Of a stretch of DNA of 64,000 nt, positions 11,571 through 22,594 are shown one piece after another (within the stretch, counting starts at the first letter, position 1; each line of letters begins with the position of its first letter). This stretch comes from Molossus alvarezi (lineage: Eukaryota > Chordata > Mammalia > Chiroptera > Molossidae), in the NCBI GenBank assembly GCA_037176705.1, contig CM073885.1, positions 166,336,290 to 166,400,289 on the forward strand. The letters are read 5' to 3'. The position numbers and the translations under genes were made by a program. The notes beneath the pieces were generated by a model. The model searched no databases. It had not been told where the DNA came from and was given only the letters and a program-made list of their open reading frames with translations.

Positions 11571-12833
11571 ATCACACTGGGCACTTAGAGTTCAACATAT
11601 AAATTTTGGGGATACAGAGGTGAATATTTTTATTGTAAATATTCAGTACACGGTGCCATATACAGTCTATGGCAACCGTGTATTGAATATTTTCAATTAA
11701 AAAATTCTTATTGGTGAGACAGGAAATATTATATGAATTGCTTTTCACCAACTGTCTATGTCCCATGTTTTGTTAAACATTCTTAATATTCTCTGGATTT
11801 TCTAACATCAATATTTTTATTAGTATAAACAATAGCTTGGTTATTTCTCCAGCTAAACCATCTCAAATGTGCAGCCTACTTCTAAACATAGATTGGTATG
11901 AACCAGATTCTCTCTATCATTCTTAAATCACCCCCTGAAGGTAGATTAGCTGCTTAAACGGATGCATTAACTATTTTAGGTCAGTAGGGTACTTTTCGGT
12001 GCTTTATTACTAAATGCTCCACACCACTGGTGCCTTCCAGCCAAATCCCTGATCGTGTAGCCTATTTTTAATATTAAATCTCTCGGAACCAAAGTCATAT
12101 CTTTCTGGAAGGTTAGACTTTTAGAGCAGTGTACTAATCATTTACTACCAAATACTGAGTCATTTGGCCTGCTTAAGTATCTAACCTTGTACCAAAAAAT
12201 TATTGAAATGGGCATATGAGAAAAGCCTCATTTTCAGTGGTATTTAAAATGATTACCTTAATACATTTTCCACAGAGAAATTTAATACCTTAAAATGTTA
12301 GCACTTCACGTCTAAGTACTTTAATTCTTGCATCCTACCTGATATAATTAAACATTTTTTTTAAAATACTGGAATTAGGTCTTTTGGGAGAACCCAAAAT
12401 TGCTTCCCTTCCCCACATGCAAAATTACTATCAAGGTTAAATCAACCAATTAGAGAAAATATGTTTCTGAAAACTTTATTTTTTTGCAACACCAAAAATA
12501 CTTTCAGGGTATTCTGTTAGACATTTTCATTGCAATAAGAAAGATCTCTTTATTTCTATTCATAAAAATGATAACATTACAGAAAAAAAAAAATTAAATC
12601 TGCCCTGAAATTAAAAATGGAAAGAAAAACCAATCCAACTGTATTTCTTCTGTCATTTTTGTATACTCCCAGTATTTTTACATACATGAATGAATGTATT
12701 TTAGAGTGATTCAGGCTTTTTAAATTTGTTTACCAAATAGAATCATTATAACCATTTGCCTATAAGCTCTTTGGTCTTGTAACTATTATTAAGGTTTTCA
12801 ATAATTTACTAAGTGTACGGGCCATAATTTAAG

Positions 12834-13069
12834 ATTTTTATTGTTGTTGTTAATTCTCACCCAAGGATATTCTTTCATTGCTTTTTTAGATAGAGTGGGA
12901 AGGAGAGAAGGAGAAAGGGAGAGAGACAGAAATATTGATGTGAGAGACACATCGATTGGTTGCCTCTTGCATGACCCTGACTGGGCCAGGGGATCAAACC
13001 TGCAACCCAGGAGTTGAACCTAAGACTGTTCTTGGGCAGATGCTCTAACTCCTAAACCAAACTTGCCAG
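12834..13069 (-). repeat. Ves SINE, diverged
   Basis: Minus-strand copy from 'ctcacccaaggatattcttt' to 'aaacttgccagg'. Duplication 'ggccataatttaag' is perfect on both sides (12820-12833 and 13070-13083), although the body is more diverged than most. Confidence 0.85.
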
Positions 13070-14579
13070 GGCCATAATTTAAGAATTTTAAGATGGGTCC
13101 CAGAAGTAAAATCATTAGTCGAGATACATGTTAGTCTGGATACATAACTGGATACAAAGAAAAAGAACACTGTTTTTCCATAGGATTTTATGAAAGTTAC
13201 AAAGTCACCAACAAGGTGCGAAAGCATCAGTTTTCATGTATCCTCACAGCATTGTGAATGGGCACTTTGCTGAAAAGAACGCTAATTTAACACAGAAATG
13301 GGATTGTGTTTAATTTGTGAGGCTGAACACCTCTTCTAGATGCTTGTGACTAGTTGAGTATTCTGTGAATTTTTTTTCATAGCCTTCGTCTACATCTCAC
13401 AGGTTTTCTTATCAGTTTGTATAACTTCTGTGTGTGCAAAGAAACTTTTAGAGGGTCAGATCTTTAAGAACTGAAATCTTTTCCCTTTTTACAGCTGTGT
13501 GGTTCCTTGGAGGACACCTGATTACTATCCTTTAATGTCTGTGGGTTGACAGTTCATTGACACCTGACAGATTTGCCCTGCAAGGCACAAGCCAAGAGTC
13601 ACTGATTGTTGTGCCACACAGGGGAAGGCCCCACAGCTGGGCGTGTCCACTTTTGATGTAAGCTTTGTTCATTGTAGAGAGGCCACTAAGTTGTCCCAGA
13701 ATTTCACATTTGCCCAGTTAGTCAGCTGCATTCCTTTATATATGTTACTAAAAATTCCCTGGAAAACTATCTGCCTCCTTGCTGGCTGGATTTTTTAAAT
13801 AATTCTGTCTTACTAGAAGTAGGTATGGTCACATTTTCTGCTGTGAATTTAAGCTTTACCCCCACAGAAATGGGGGAGTGCATGAGAAATAACAGTGAGT
13901 ACTACAGAGTCCTACAGTATTGTCATGTTAACAATTTTGAACCATATTCTTTCTAGTAGCTTTGCATTACCATGCTTATTTTATGGAAAGTTAGCTTGGA
14001 TGAGACTTACATGACTCGCCTCTGGTTTCACAGTGAGTCATTAGTAGCTGTAGGACTGGAACTTTGAGTCCCAGAATAAAGAAGTGGACTTCATGGGAAA
14101 AGAAGCTTTCTAGAACATAAGTATTAATCATGTTTCTCAAAATATAAAATCTCTCTCAAATTCCTTGGAAGATGGATGCTATATAAACTTTAAGTATAAT
14201 TACTTTTTTGTGAGTGGCTTGCTTATTATGGAACAGTTCTATTTAACCAACTGACCTGTAGTTGACATTTACACTAAGTTAATGAATTTGGTACTTCTTG
14301 AGGTTTATATTAAAACATCAAATAGTGTATCTTCTGGCTGAAGTCTTGGTTTGATCCTTTTACTCACTATAGAAAATACATATTGGCCACTCACTACGGG
14401 TCAATCAGATTGCTGTTGATGTTTTGTTTGTTTGTTTGTTTGTTTTTTTAAGGAAGAGATATGAGAATGGTTTAGGAATATTTAGAAATGTTAGGAATGC
14501 TAAAAAGACCCTGTATAGTGGAAGAACTTCAGGATGTAGGATGTGAGGGAGAATAGGCTCTCTCTGGTAACCCTGATTC

Positions 14580-15060
14580 TTTTAGTCAACACATGTTCAC
14601 AGAGCATGTATTCTGTGCCAGGCACTATTCTAGGCATTGGGATAAATGAGTGGAACAAAACAGGAAATAGTCTCTGCCCTCAAGGATGTTATATTGTACT
14701 GGAGGGAGATAGACACTAAACAATAAACATAACAAGTACATTATAGAGCATGTTAGAAGGTAAAAACACAGTTTTAAAAAAGCAGAACCGAGTAAGTGAG
14801 ATTAGAGACACTGGGAGGGCACTGGGTTACAGTTCTAAACAGGTTGGTCACCGAAGGCCTCATCGAGAAGGTGACATCTGAGCAGACTTGAAGGAGATGA
14901 TGGGCAGTTGTGTGAAAATCTAAGGAGAGAAGATTCCTGGTATTTGTGAGGAACATCAAGGAGGCCAGTGAGGTTAGACCCCAAGGAAGGAGGTTGTGTG
15001 TGTGAGGGGAGAGCATAGGACAATAGTGGAAGAGGAGGCTTAGAGGGAGCAGCCAACAGG
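14580..15060 (-). repeat. L2 fragment, antisense
   Basis: Antisense L2: 'ctgtgccaggcactattcta', 'ctctgccctcaaggatgtta', then upstream L2 sequence ('gaaggtgacatctgagcaga'). Confidence 0.75.
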
Positions 15061-15064
15061 TAAG

Positions 15065-15300
15065 AGAAAGACACAGAGAGAGCGAGAGCGCGCGAGAGAG
15101 AGAGAGAGAGAGAGAGAGAAACATTGATGTGAGAGAGACACATCGATTGGTTCCCTCTTGCATGATCCCAACTGGGCCAGGGGATCCTTGGTAGTGGGCG
15201 TGCAGGAGGCAGCTGGTAGATGTTCTGCTCTCACATCTATGTTTCTCTCTTTCCTTCTCCCTTCTTCTCTCTCTAAACATCAATAAAAATATTGGAAAAA
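15065..15300. repeat. Inverted pair of truncated Ves SINE bodies (hairpin)
   Basis: After a GA-rich microsatellite (about 15075-15119), the left arm reads as an antisense Ves body (15117-15185: 'gaaacattgatgtgagagag', 'gcatgatcccaactgggcca'). It switches at about 15186-15191 to a sense Ves body ('gtgggcgtgcaggaggcagc', 'aacatcaataaaaat'). Neither arm keeps a tRNA head. The arms are largely complementary over about 55-60 bp with a short loop. Confidence 0.8.
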
Positions 15301-15886
15301 AAGATTATTTTTGACTGTCAAATTTTGCAAATATTGGACAGAGGCTCTTACACAGTCATCATACCCTCACTTTAAGGTACACTTTGGTGATGACAGTGTT
15401 TTGAATACATTACTCTTAAAGATTTGGTAGTCATGTCTCTGAGCTTTCAACCTGCCATTTGCACTCTTTAATAACTTCAGCTTCTGGGCTGCAAACTAGC
15501 AACTGTTCCCGCTGAACTGAAAGGTTACTCAGAAGATGCTTGACTCCCAGCCAGCTTCAGGCAACATTAGCTGCCAAAGAGGCTACTGGAGACCAGCTTG
15601 CCAAGTTATGTTCATTTTCAGGGAAGAGAAAAAAACGTAAATAGCTAGTTTCTTGACTTTCATTGTTTTCCTATTCTACTTATGTACTTTCCATTGTAGA
15701 TAAATTATGAAAGAATGCTTTACAATTTTGAGCTACTTTGAAGTCAGGAAAATTTCAGGGTAGCAGCCAACTCTTTTAATCCTGCTTTCCACAAAAGAGC
15801 ATTACGTTGATAAATGAGAAAGTATCTGTTTAAATGGACCCTCAGTGTATCTTTACTGCCTTTGGAGAAGATAAAATTTGAGAATC

Positions 15887-15925
15887 TCTGTGTGTGTGTG
15901 TATAAGAGAGAGCGCGCGCGCACAC
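15887..15925 (+). repeat. TG / GCGCGCAC simple repeat
   Basis: A short TG run is followed by 'agagagcgcgcgcgcacacg'. The alternating purine-pyrimidine tract could in principle adopt Z-DNA. Confidence 0.8.
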
Positions 15926-16074
15926 GCAAAGTTTAGCAAAGATATAGCTATGAACCTGAAAGCCACTGCAATATTGATGAGCATTAGAAATAGCTATATG
16001 TGTCCCCGACAGTCAGAAAGAGATTAATAGAAATAGCCGTTATATCTAGGGATATGTTCTAGCTTTTATTTTTA

Positions 16075-16290
16075 AGAACCTATATGTGCATGGAACTTGA
16101 ATCCAGATTGCTCCTAACTCCTCCGCTGATTATTAGTTTTATAACCTTGGTCAAGTAACTTAACTTCTTTCTGCCTCAGGTTTTTCCTTAGTAAAAATGG
16201 AGATAATTAGAGGTTATATTATTTAATGCTTCTGCATCAACACAGTGCGTAGCTTAGCAGGTACATTCATTAAAAAATAGCAGTTATTAT
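16075..16290 (+). repeat. MIR SINE
   Basis: Sense MIR: 'aaccttggtcaagtaactta', 'taaaaatggagataattaga', ending 'agcagttattatcatt'. Confidence 0.7.
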
Positions 16291-16684
16291 CATTCATATA
16301 CATAGTTGAATACAAAGAAAGTGATTGCCCTCATTATTAACATAATATAGAACAATCTCAAAAATATACTGATTTTAGCCTTTAAGAAGCTAGTGCTAGA
16401 TTTAGAAGGAAGAAAATTAGAGAACTTTGTTTAAATCTCAGAAGATGTGATTGTTCCAATGAAGTGGAATTTACTGACAATTTAAATACCACTTCTAATT
16501 AAGAAAATCAAATATGTACAAGTAGTTCTTCTGTGAAGTGATACCATGTAAACAAAAAAGATTCCCCAAATCCACACTCTAAGTGTGCTTGAATGTGTAT
16601 CTACCAAGTGACAAAGAGAGGAAAGGGGGGGGGGGGAAGAGACCTTACATACTCCCGAAAAAGTAGCATGTTAGCTACATTGAC

Positions 16685-16925
16685 TTCTTTTCACTTTCTC
16701 AAACTGCTGAACGTTCCTTGCCCTCAGGACCTTAGCACATGCTGTTCTCTCTGCCTGTCTCTTTTCTCAGAATATTCCAGGGCTAATTTTTTTTCTTTAT
16801 CCTGTGGGTTCAGCTTAAATATCACCTCTGAGTATCATATTATCCTAGCTAAATTAGCATCTTCCAATTGGTCTCTTTCACTAGAATATGAAGCTCCATG
16901 ATGGAAGGAAACCTTTAATCCTTTT
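16685..16925 (+). repeat. L2 fragment, sense
   Basis: Sense L2 3' region: 'gaccttagcacatgctgttc', 'cagcttaaatatcacctctg', 'actagaatatgaagctccat'. Confidence 0.75.
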
Positions 16926-17634
16926 CACAAGCACATTCGCAGCATTTAACTTATAGTTACAGCACTTACAGTTCTAAATGCATGTTTTTGTTTTTTGGGG
17001 GGGTTATTTTTTTTTTTTGGTAAAATTGACTGTCAGTAAATACTATAACCAAACAAAGTTTATAAATTTTCCTATGCTCTTGAGAAAGTGGAAGCTAACC
17101 TTTTAGCTCATACATAATCATAAAAGGACCACACAGGGAGGAACTTACATAGATTATCTTTCCTTCTGCTAATATTTTGACATTAAGCCAAATGGTAGGC
17201 CAATCCCATTTGAGATTTTATTACTGGATGTATGTGAACAGAAATTGTGTGACATTTGCAAACTAAAGTATACAGTAGCAATGACAATGTGCTCTGTGTC
17301 AATAGCTCACATCATGTTGTGTCAGGAACACTTATTTTTGAAGTTTTAGAGTCAGAAACGCTCATTATCAATGAATAGTGTATGGTTCTGTTTCCGAAGA
17401 AACCAACAAAGCATGAAGAGCCGTTCACTTTCTTAGAGAGATCCAGATCTCTTCACAGAAAAATAAAGTTAATTCTTCTAAACTGTGTAAAGAGATGACA
17501 ATATGAGAGATGAAGGAATTATCACCCCCAGACAACACAAGCAGACAAGACGAGGGACAGACAGACCGTTTCCCCCAGGGTCCTTGTTCTCAGAAGTCTC
17601 TCCCATTTTGCCTTACTTTAAAAAAGTGGGCCTG

Positions 17635-17873
17635 TGCCCGGCCAGTGTGGCTCAGTGGTTGAGCGTCGACCCATGCACCAAGAGGTCACAGGTTTGACTC
17701 CCAGTCAGGACACATGCCCAGGTTGTGGGCCCGATTCCCAGTGGGGGACATGCAGGAGACGGTCAATTGATGTTCTCTCTCATCGATGTTTCTCTCTCTC
17801 CTTCTTCCTTTCTCTCTCTCTAAAATCAATAAAGAAAAAAATTTCTAAAAAATAAAATAAATAAATAAAAATA
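17635..17873 (+). repeat. Ves SINE, AATAAAG-tail subfamily
   Basis: Complete head, body and tail with an AAAT-rich extension. Duplication 'tgggcctg' flanks it. Confidence 0.9.
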
Positions 17874-18196
17874 TGGGCCTGACCAGAATGGCAGTGGATG
17901 TCTGTCTAACCCATGGCAGGTCAGGAAGAAACAAGTGAAATCAGATTTGCCATAAGCTTAGCTGAGTCCACTATATGAGGAGGTCATTTGAAACCTGAAG
18001 GATTTTGGTTGGGACATAGCTTTGTCTAGAATTAGGTAACCATGGGATACAATGAGAAATTGGTTTTGCCGAAGTGCATTGCTTTAGACTTTATATGAAA
18101 ATTTTGTACGGAAATAGATGAACAATTTGGCATCAAAAATGTCACTGAATAAGTTTATGACTCTCATCCTTTTGGTTTTAAAAGAGAAAACACGAG

Positions 18197-18403
18197 TCTG
18201 GCTGGTGTGGTTCAGTGGTTGAGCGTCGACCCATGCACCGAGTGGTCACCGGTTCAATTCCCGGTCAGGGCACATGCTCAGGTTGTGGGTCCGATCCCCA
18301 GTGGGGGGCATGCAGGAGGCAACCAGTTGTTGTTCTCTCTCATCAATGTTTCTATCTCTTTCTCCCTCTCCCTAAAACCAATAAAGGAAAAAAAAATGTT
18401 TAA
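18197..18403 (+). repeat. Ves SINE, AATAAAG-tail subfamily
   Basis: Complete copy. Duplications 'aaagagaaaacacgag' and 'aaagagaaaacaggag' (16 bp, one mismatch) flank it. Confidence 0.92.
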
Positions 18404-19329
18404 AAAGAGAAAACAGGAGCACTCAAGATAATGATGCTGAAAATATATATGACCATTAAGCAGTAGAGCATGACATCAAAAAAGCAAACTATAAATACAA
18501 AACAAGTGCTAAAGAAAAAGGGTGATAATCTTTGTGCTAATACTTGACATAAAAGTGTTGGGGGCGGGGGTGGGGAACACAGAAGAAATTGAAGAGTAGT
18601 TAAAAGCACAACTTAATCCCATTAAAATAACGTTTCCTAAAAGCAAAGAACACATATTCAGAGTGAAAGTTCTGAGGATAAAAGCAGAAGATTCTGGATG
18701 AGCCATTGGTAGACATTAGGTGCTCGTTGTATTCTGGGACTGTACAATGAGGGATGAGAACATTAAGATGTAGAAAAGGAAATGGGTGTAGCTGGACATG
18801 TGATGTACCTGCAAGGACAAATACTACAAAGACCAGTTAATCACATTGTAGGAACTCAAGAGATCACAGGTACATCTTGTAATGAACCGGTGCCGGAGTT
18901 AATGGAAATGAGATTGCCAGCTATTCCTGACTAAAGACAACTTGAGGCAGAATGACCCAGAAAGTCCACATGGTACCCAAGGCAAAGCTTAATTAGATAT
19001 CTCACTTCTCACGGCACATACTCGCACTCCCAGAAGGAAGGAGATTAATTGTAATGCACATGTTGGGAGGGTGACTTTCAAAATTGAATGAGCTCTGGAG
19101 GCTACAACATGCTCCTATTGAATAGCAGCTATCTTTGATGGGAGGGTATTAGGTGACCTCATTTGTGTCTCTCTATGATATAACTGCTACAATGAAAAAT
19201 AATTTGAAAATATATACTATTACAGGTACAAGGTGTGAAAATAATGGAGTTCCTTCTATAAGCTCCACTAAACAGTTCATAAGCTAGAGTTCATAGTTGT
19301 ATTTCAAATTGTAATATAGTTGAAGATTG

Positions 19330-19422
19330 TCCTGGCTGGTTTGGCTCAGCGGTTGGAGCGTCGACCTGCAGACCAGAGAGTCCCGGGTTTGGATCCCGCT
19401 AGGGGCACATACAAATAAAAAA
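19330..19422 (+). repeat. Short tRNA-only SINE
   Basis: About 83 bp of tRNA-like sequence with A-box-like 'tggctcagcggttggagcg' and B-box-like 'gggtttggatcccgc'. It ends at 'aggggcacatac' and goes straight into an A-rich tail, with no Ves body. A perfect 12-bp duplication 'agttgaagattg' proves a genuine insertion rather than a decayed full SINE. Two other copies in the window end at the same point. Confidence 0.85.
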
Positions 19423-20004
19423 AGTTGAAGATTGATATAGCGTTGCAAATATTTAAGAGATCATTGCCAAAGTCAATGTAGAGGGTTTTTTCTTTCCTTT
19501 TTTTTTTTTTTTTGGTAACCACTTAATTATTTAAACCTGGAAACAGGTCGCAAAACAGGTGCAATTAAAACCTACACCTGATTATTAGCAAAAGCCCTTT
19601 GAAAATCTTTGTTTAAAAAGGAAAGATCAAATGCATTATTATGGGCTTCTTTATGACAGAAACTTTGTGTCCTCACTGAGGTGTGACCTGAACTTTTGGC
19701 AGGGTGGTTGAGTCTAAAATACCAGCATGGTTACAGGGGGGCCCGAGGCCCTTTATGGGGCATAATTGTGCTTCTTGATAATTTTCTACTGAACTACCCC
19801 TGCCATAGGGGATGTTCTGGGAAGATGAGGAATCTCCTGGTATGTGTGTTTGTGCAGAAAGACTCATATCTCCTTTGAGAATATTACTTGAACCAAAAAT
19901 TGGAATGCATTTTGTATCCTCCATGCATTTCATAATAGTATAAATAATCTTTTCAATCTTAATTTATGTAATGATACCACAAGGTACATTTGCTCTATTT
20001 TATT

Positions 20005-20200
20005 TTTCTTTTTCCAATTTTTATTAATTTATTTTTGTTACAGATGTTTCTCCTTTTCCTCCCAAACACCCTCCTCCCCATTCCGCCCTCCACTTCCTCA
20101 GCATTGTTGTCTGTGTCCATTGGTTATGTGTACATGCACATAAGTTATTTGTTTCATCTCATCCATCTCCCCCCATTACTTTTATTCTAAAACCCCTAAT
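20005..20200 (-). repeat. L1 3' UTR-like fragment, antisense
   Basis: 'atttatttttgttacagatg' and the following CCTCC-rich segment match the insertion at 45371-45449 and look like the 3' end of a bat-lineage L1 read in reverse, with T-rich sequence at its left edge. Family assignment is inferred. Confidence 0.5.
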
Positions 20201-21079
20201 CTGCATTTCCTAAAGACTGGTCTTAGCCCACAGCTGAAAGGATGAAAGAAGAAAGGAAGGGAGGAAAAGGGAAAAACTCCTAAGAATGACTTTCTTTCAT
20301 ATACAGAGAACTTGGCAAAGTGATTCCCCCACCACACTCAAACAACAATGTAGCTTAGACTGCAGTGATAGGATTTTGTTTAAGAAACCCAAAAGTGTGT
20401 ATTTCTTCATAAGTAAACTTTAAAAATGTAATTCCATTAGTACAGGATATTAATAACTGAAGTATATTTCCTTCTCAAGCCTCAGTTGTCTTATTTATAA
20501 GAAGAATTTGCACTACATTGTTTCATGCATCTTAACTCGAGCTAATGAACCAAGAAAGCTTTGAATCTTCTTCATAATTATTGTTATAACAATTCACACT
20601 GTTATGTATTCCAGTGACTTTATTTCAAGTGGTAGTTTCTCAGTTGGAGAAGCAGTTCAAAGTCATTCTGAGTTCCGTTAAACTCCTAGCTTGGAGCTGT
20701 GATTACTTTCATGTCCTAATTAAATGGGCAAATTTTTCTCGCATCTTGTTTGGGGAGTCACAAGCAATGACGGCAGTCTGCCATTATGATTGTTGAACAT
20801 TATTTGACTTTTGCTGTCCAATAACGTATACAAAATTATCAGTGAATTGTCGTATGGCACAGGACAGACTCTCTGCAAGCAGGGTAACGGAAAGGGATCA
20901 TTAAATGAACAGATTACATGCTGTGTTTCTGAGAGCAGGTTTTGTCTGAAACAAACATGACAAACAGACCTTGTGCCTGTTACTATAGAACCCAAACCCT
21001 TTCCAGCTGTTTACATTTCGGATGCAAATGGCAATTTGACATAGACTAACAGTGTGTGTGATGTGAGCATCCGCGTGAA

Positions 21080-21584
21080 AAGGCTACCTATGGAGCATGC
21101 CCAGTGCGGGGAGTGCTCCTCCCCCTCCCCCTCCAGATCTCTGAAGATAAGGCTTGAACTTTGCACTTGCAAATGTCACTGCATACGTTTTGCACTAGGC
21201 TTTTTTTTTTAAGGTGCTCTTCCAACTAATTTCCTTTACGGATCTAAGAACAGGGAAGTGAATATTCAGGGTAGTAAGATACATCAAGTTTAGAACGACT
21301 TGGCGCCTGTCTTTGAACGCACTTGGAAGTGTTCTTTATTTACAAAGCAACATAGAGCATTCGAGTGTTTGTTTTCCCACCTGGAATGGGAAAATAAGGA
21401 TCTCCTTGGACTGGAGTCCTCCGGGGTAGGGAGCGAAAGCCCCGGAGGCAGGAAGGGACGGCGAAGAGGGGCTTGCCCCGAGCATGGATGGGGAAGGAGC
21501 GGAGGTTGTTCTGCAGGGCTCGGCGCGCACTGAGGACCTGTGCCCGGGGCTGCAGCTGCGGATGGGAAAGGCGCTGTCTGGCTA
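21080..21584 (+). promoter_or_regulatory. CACNB2: Probable promoter and 5' leader of CACNB2 exon 1E
   Basis: Sequence directly upstream of the beta-2e start codon. It contains two tandem 'tccccc' pyrimidine-rich motifs (about 21119-21134, SP1/CT-element-like) and a GATA-type 'agataagg' at about 21145. From about 21415 to 21575 it holds a dense CpG cluster, roughly 13 CpG in 160 bp by eye, unlike the CpG-poor surroundings. No clear TATA box was seen. An in-frame stop TGA at 21531-21533 precedes the start ATG. The transcription start site cannot be placed from sequence. No repeat was recognised here, which fits selective constraint. Confidence 0.45.
21418..21448 (+). promoter_or_regulatory. GC-rich perfect inverted repeat in the beta-2e upstream region
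   Basis: 'cctccgggg' (21418-21426) and 'ccccggagg' (21440-21448) are a perfect 9-bp inverted repeat around a 13-nt loop. It lies 136 bp 5' of the start codon. If transcribed it would form a stable stem in the leader; if not, it is a symmetrical protein-binding candidate. Function is inference. Confidence 0.5.
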
Positions 21585-21653
21585 ATGAAGGCCACCTGGA
21601 TCCGGCTTCTGAAAAGAGCCAAGGGAGGAAGGCTGAAGAATTCGGATATCTGT
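21585..21653 (+). CDS. CACNB2: CACNB2 alternative first exon, beta-2e isoform (partial CDS)
   Basis: Encodes the unique 23-residue N-terminus of the beta-2e splice form of the voltage-gated calcium channel beta-2 subunit, a cytosolic MAGUK-type auxiliary subunit that traffics and tunes Cav1/Cav2 channels. The peptide begins MKATWIRLLKRAKGGRL and ends in Cys; I recognise it from the mammalian beta-2e isoform. It is basic and amphipathic. Published work on beta-2e attributes plasma-membrane targeting to Lys2, Trp5 and the basic cluster, all present here, in contrast to beta-2a, which uses palmitoylated cysteines. The start is the first in-frame ATG after TGA at 21531-21533. Its context (cta before ATG, A at +4) is weak by Kozak rules. 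The codon for Cys23 is followed by donor gtaagc at 21654, phase 0, which joins in frame to the exon at 22475. The transcript's 5' end is unknown. Confidence 0.93.
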
Positions 21654-22474
21654 GTAAGCTCCAGGGCTTTCGTGTGGGGAGACGTGATTTTGCCTTTGAT
21701 TTTGCTGTTACTGGAGTGAGTGCTGGCAAGGGCTCCTTCATTTAGTAATAGGATACTGATGGCAAGAAAGGGAGCCAGGGAAAGTCCTGTAATTTTATGA
21801 ACTCCTTTTCCTATGTCATGATTTATTGCCAAAGGAGATAGCCCGGGCAGGTGTTTTCTGTTGACAGGTTTTCTTAATATCTATTTAAAGATATTGAAGA
21901 AATGTGTTGCTTAAAGATTGCATGGAGCTGACTGCTGTTGTCTTCCAGTATTGTCAGAGAGGGTACCGGGTGAATGAAAAGGTACAGAAGGATGCTTAAG
22001 ATTAAAGTGGCAGTCAGCTCATGGCAGTGATGTTTGGGGAGTTCAGGTTTATCACTTGTTTGACTTTCGTGTGTTTTTTTATGAGCAGTATCTTCTTTCT
22101 AGGTGTAAATACTTGCTTTAATGTGTTGGTTGTTCTTGAAGCTATCCTTGAAACCCATCTGTGCTCCTCAGCCCTGCACTGCACCACAGAGCTGCTTTAA
22201 CTGTAAAGGAACTTGTTCTGGCTTCCAGAAAGGACAGTCATTGGAACACACAGCTTGGGGAGGAATAATCACTCGGTAGGCACAGCTACCCTAGTGAATG
22301 GTCTGCAAGCCAGAGCATGCGTTTTCTAGATGGTTTGCCACGAGATGGATTCTTTTCTCCTCTTTTCAGGAACTTGTAGCAAAATCTAGGAAGCTCAGTG
22401 GAGTGGCAGTGAAACATTTCCAATGCAAGCGTCATAGACGGCATCTATTTTAAAATGCGAATGTTCCCTTCCAG
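21654..22474 (+). other. CACNB2: CACNB2 intron between exon 1E and the common exon
   Basis: An 821-bp intron bounded by gtaagc at its start and 'gttcccttccag' at its end, phase 0. No transposable element is recognisable, which is unusual against the repeat-dense flanks. The proximity of exon 1E to the shared exon means the beta-2e transcript needs only a short first intron, while other isoforms splice into the same acceptor from far upstream. Confidence 0.85.
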
Positions 22475-22594
22475 GGTTCGGCAGACTCCTACACCAGCCG
22501 TCCGTCCGATTCAGATGTGTCTTTGGAGGAGGACCGCGAGGCAGTGCGCAGAGAGGCAGAGCGACAGGCCCAGGCCCAGCTGGAAAAGGCAAAG
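22475..22594 (+). CDS. CACNB2: CACNB2 constitutive exon starting the conserved region (partial CDS)
   Basis: A 120-nt exon, phase 0 at both ends, acceptor 'cttccag' and donor 'gtaagg'. It encodes 40 residues starting [14 protein letters not shown] and ending [10 protein letters not shown], the segment that opens the region conserved among all beta subunits, just before the SH3 domain. Paralogue discrimination rests on [18 protein letters not shown]: this is the beta-2 pattern, whereas beta-1 has EALRKEAERQALAQ and beta-4 EAIRQEREQQAAIQ (from memory of the family). No stop, frameshift or missing residue is seen, so the gene looks intact here. The next exon, expected to begin TKPVAFAVRTN, was not found downstream in the window. 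Confidence 0.96.

Larger units (their letters stand above)
1..21584 (+). other. CACNB2: Intron of longer CACNB2 isoforms, upstream of exon 1E
   Basis: No coding exon is recognised here. The other known beta-2 first exons (types a, b, c/d) are expected farther upstream, so this would be intron for those isoforms; that is inference. Repeats are listed separately. Stretches over 300 bp where I see nothing assignable: 3600-4340 (includes a C run at 3750), 4890-5840 (includes a G/T-rich run near 5300-5330), 7330-7640, 7905-8950, 9200-9970, 10225-10765, 11570-12830, 13085-14580 (a TTTG run at 14418-14446; a weak MIR-like trace near 13990-14070), 15300-16070, 16290-16685 (G run at 16625), 16925-17630, 18420-19315, 19435-20000 and 20200-21080. 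All open frames in these stretches are short and resemble no protein I know. Confidence 0.7.

Noticed and set aside
14774..15283. 169-codon open frame, minus strand, with Leu-Ser repeats
   Set aside because: It is a read-through of the antisense strand of a GA microsatellite and Ves bodies joined to an L2; not a gene.
21290..21832. 180-codon open frame on the minus strand across the beta-2e promoter
   Set aside because: It is antisense to the CpG-rich promoter and exon 1E, proline/serine-rich as expected from reversed GC-rich DNA, with no recognised domain.
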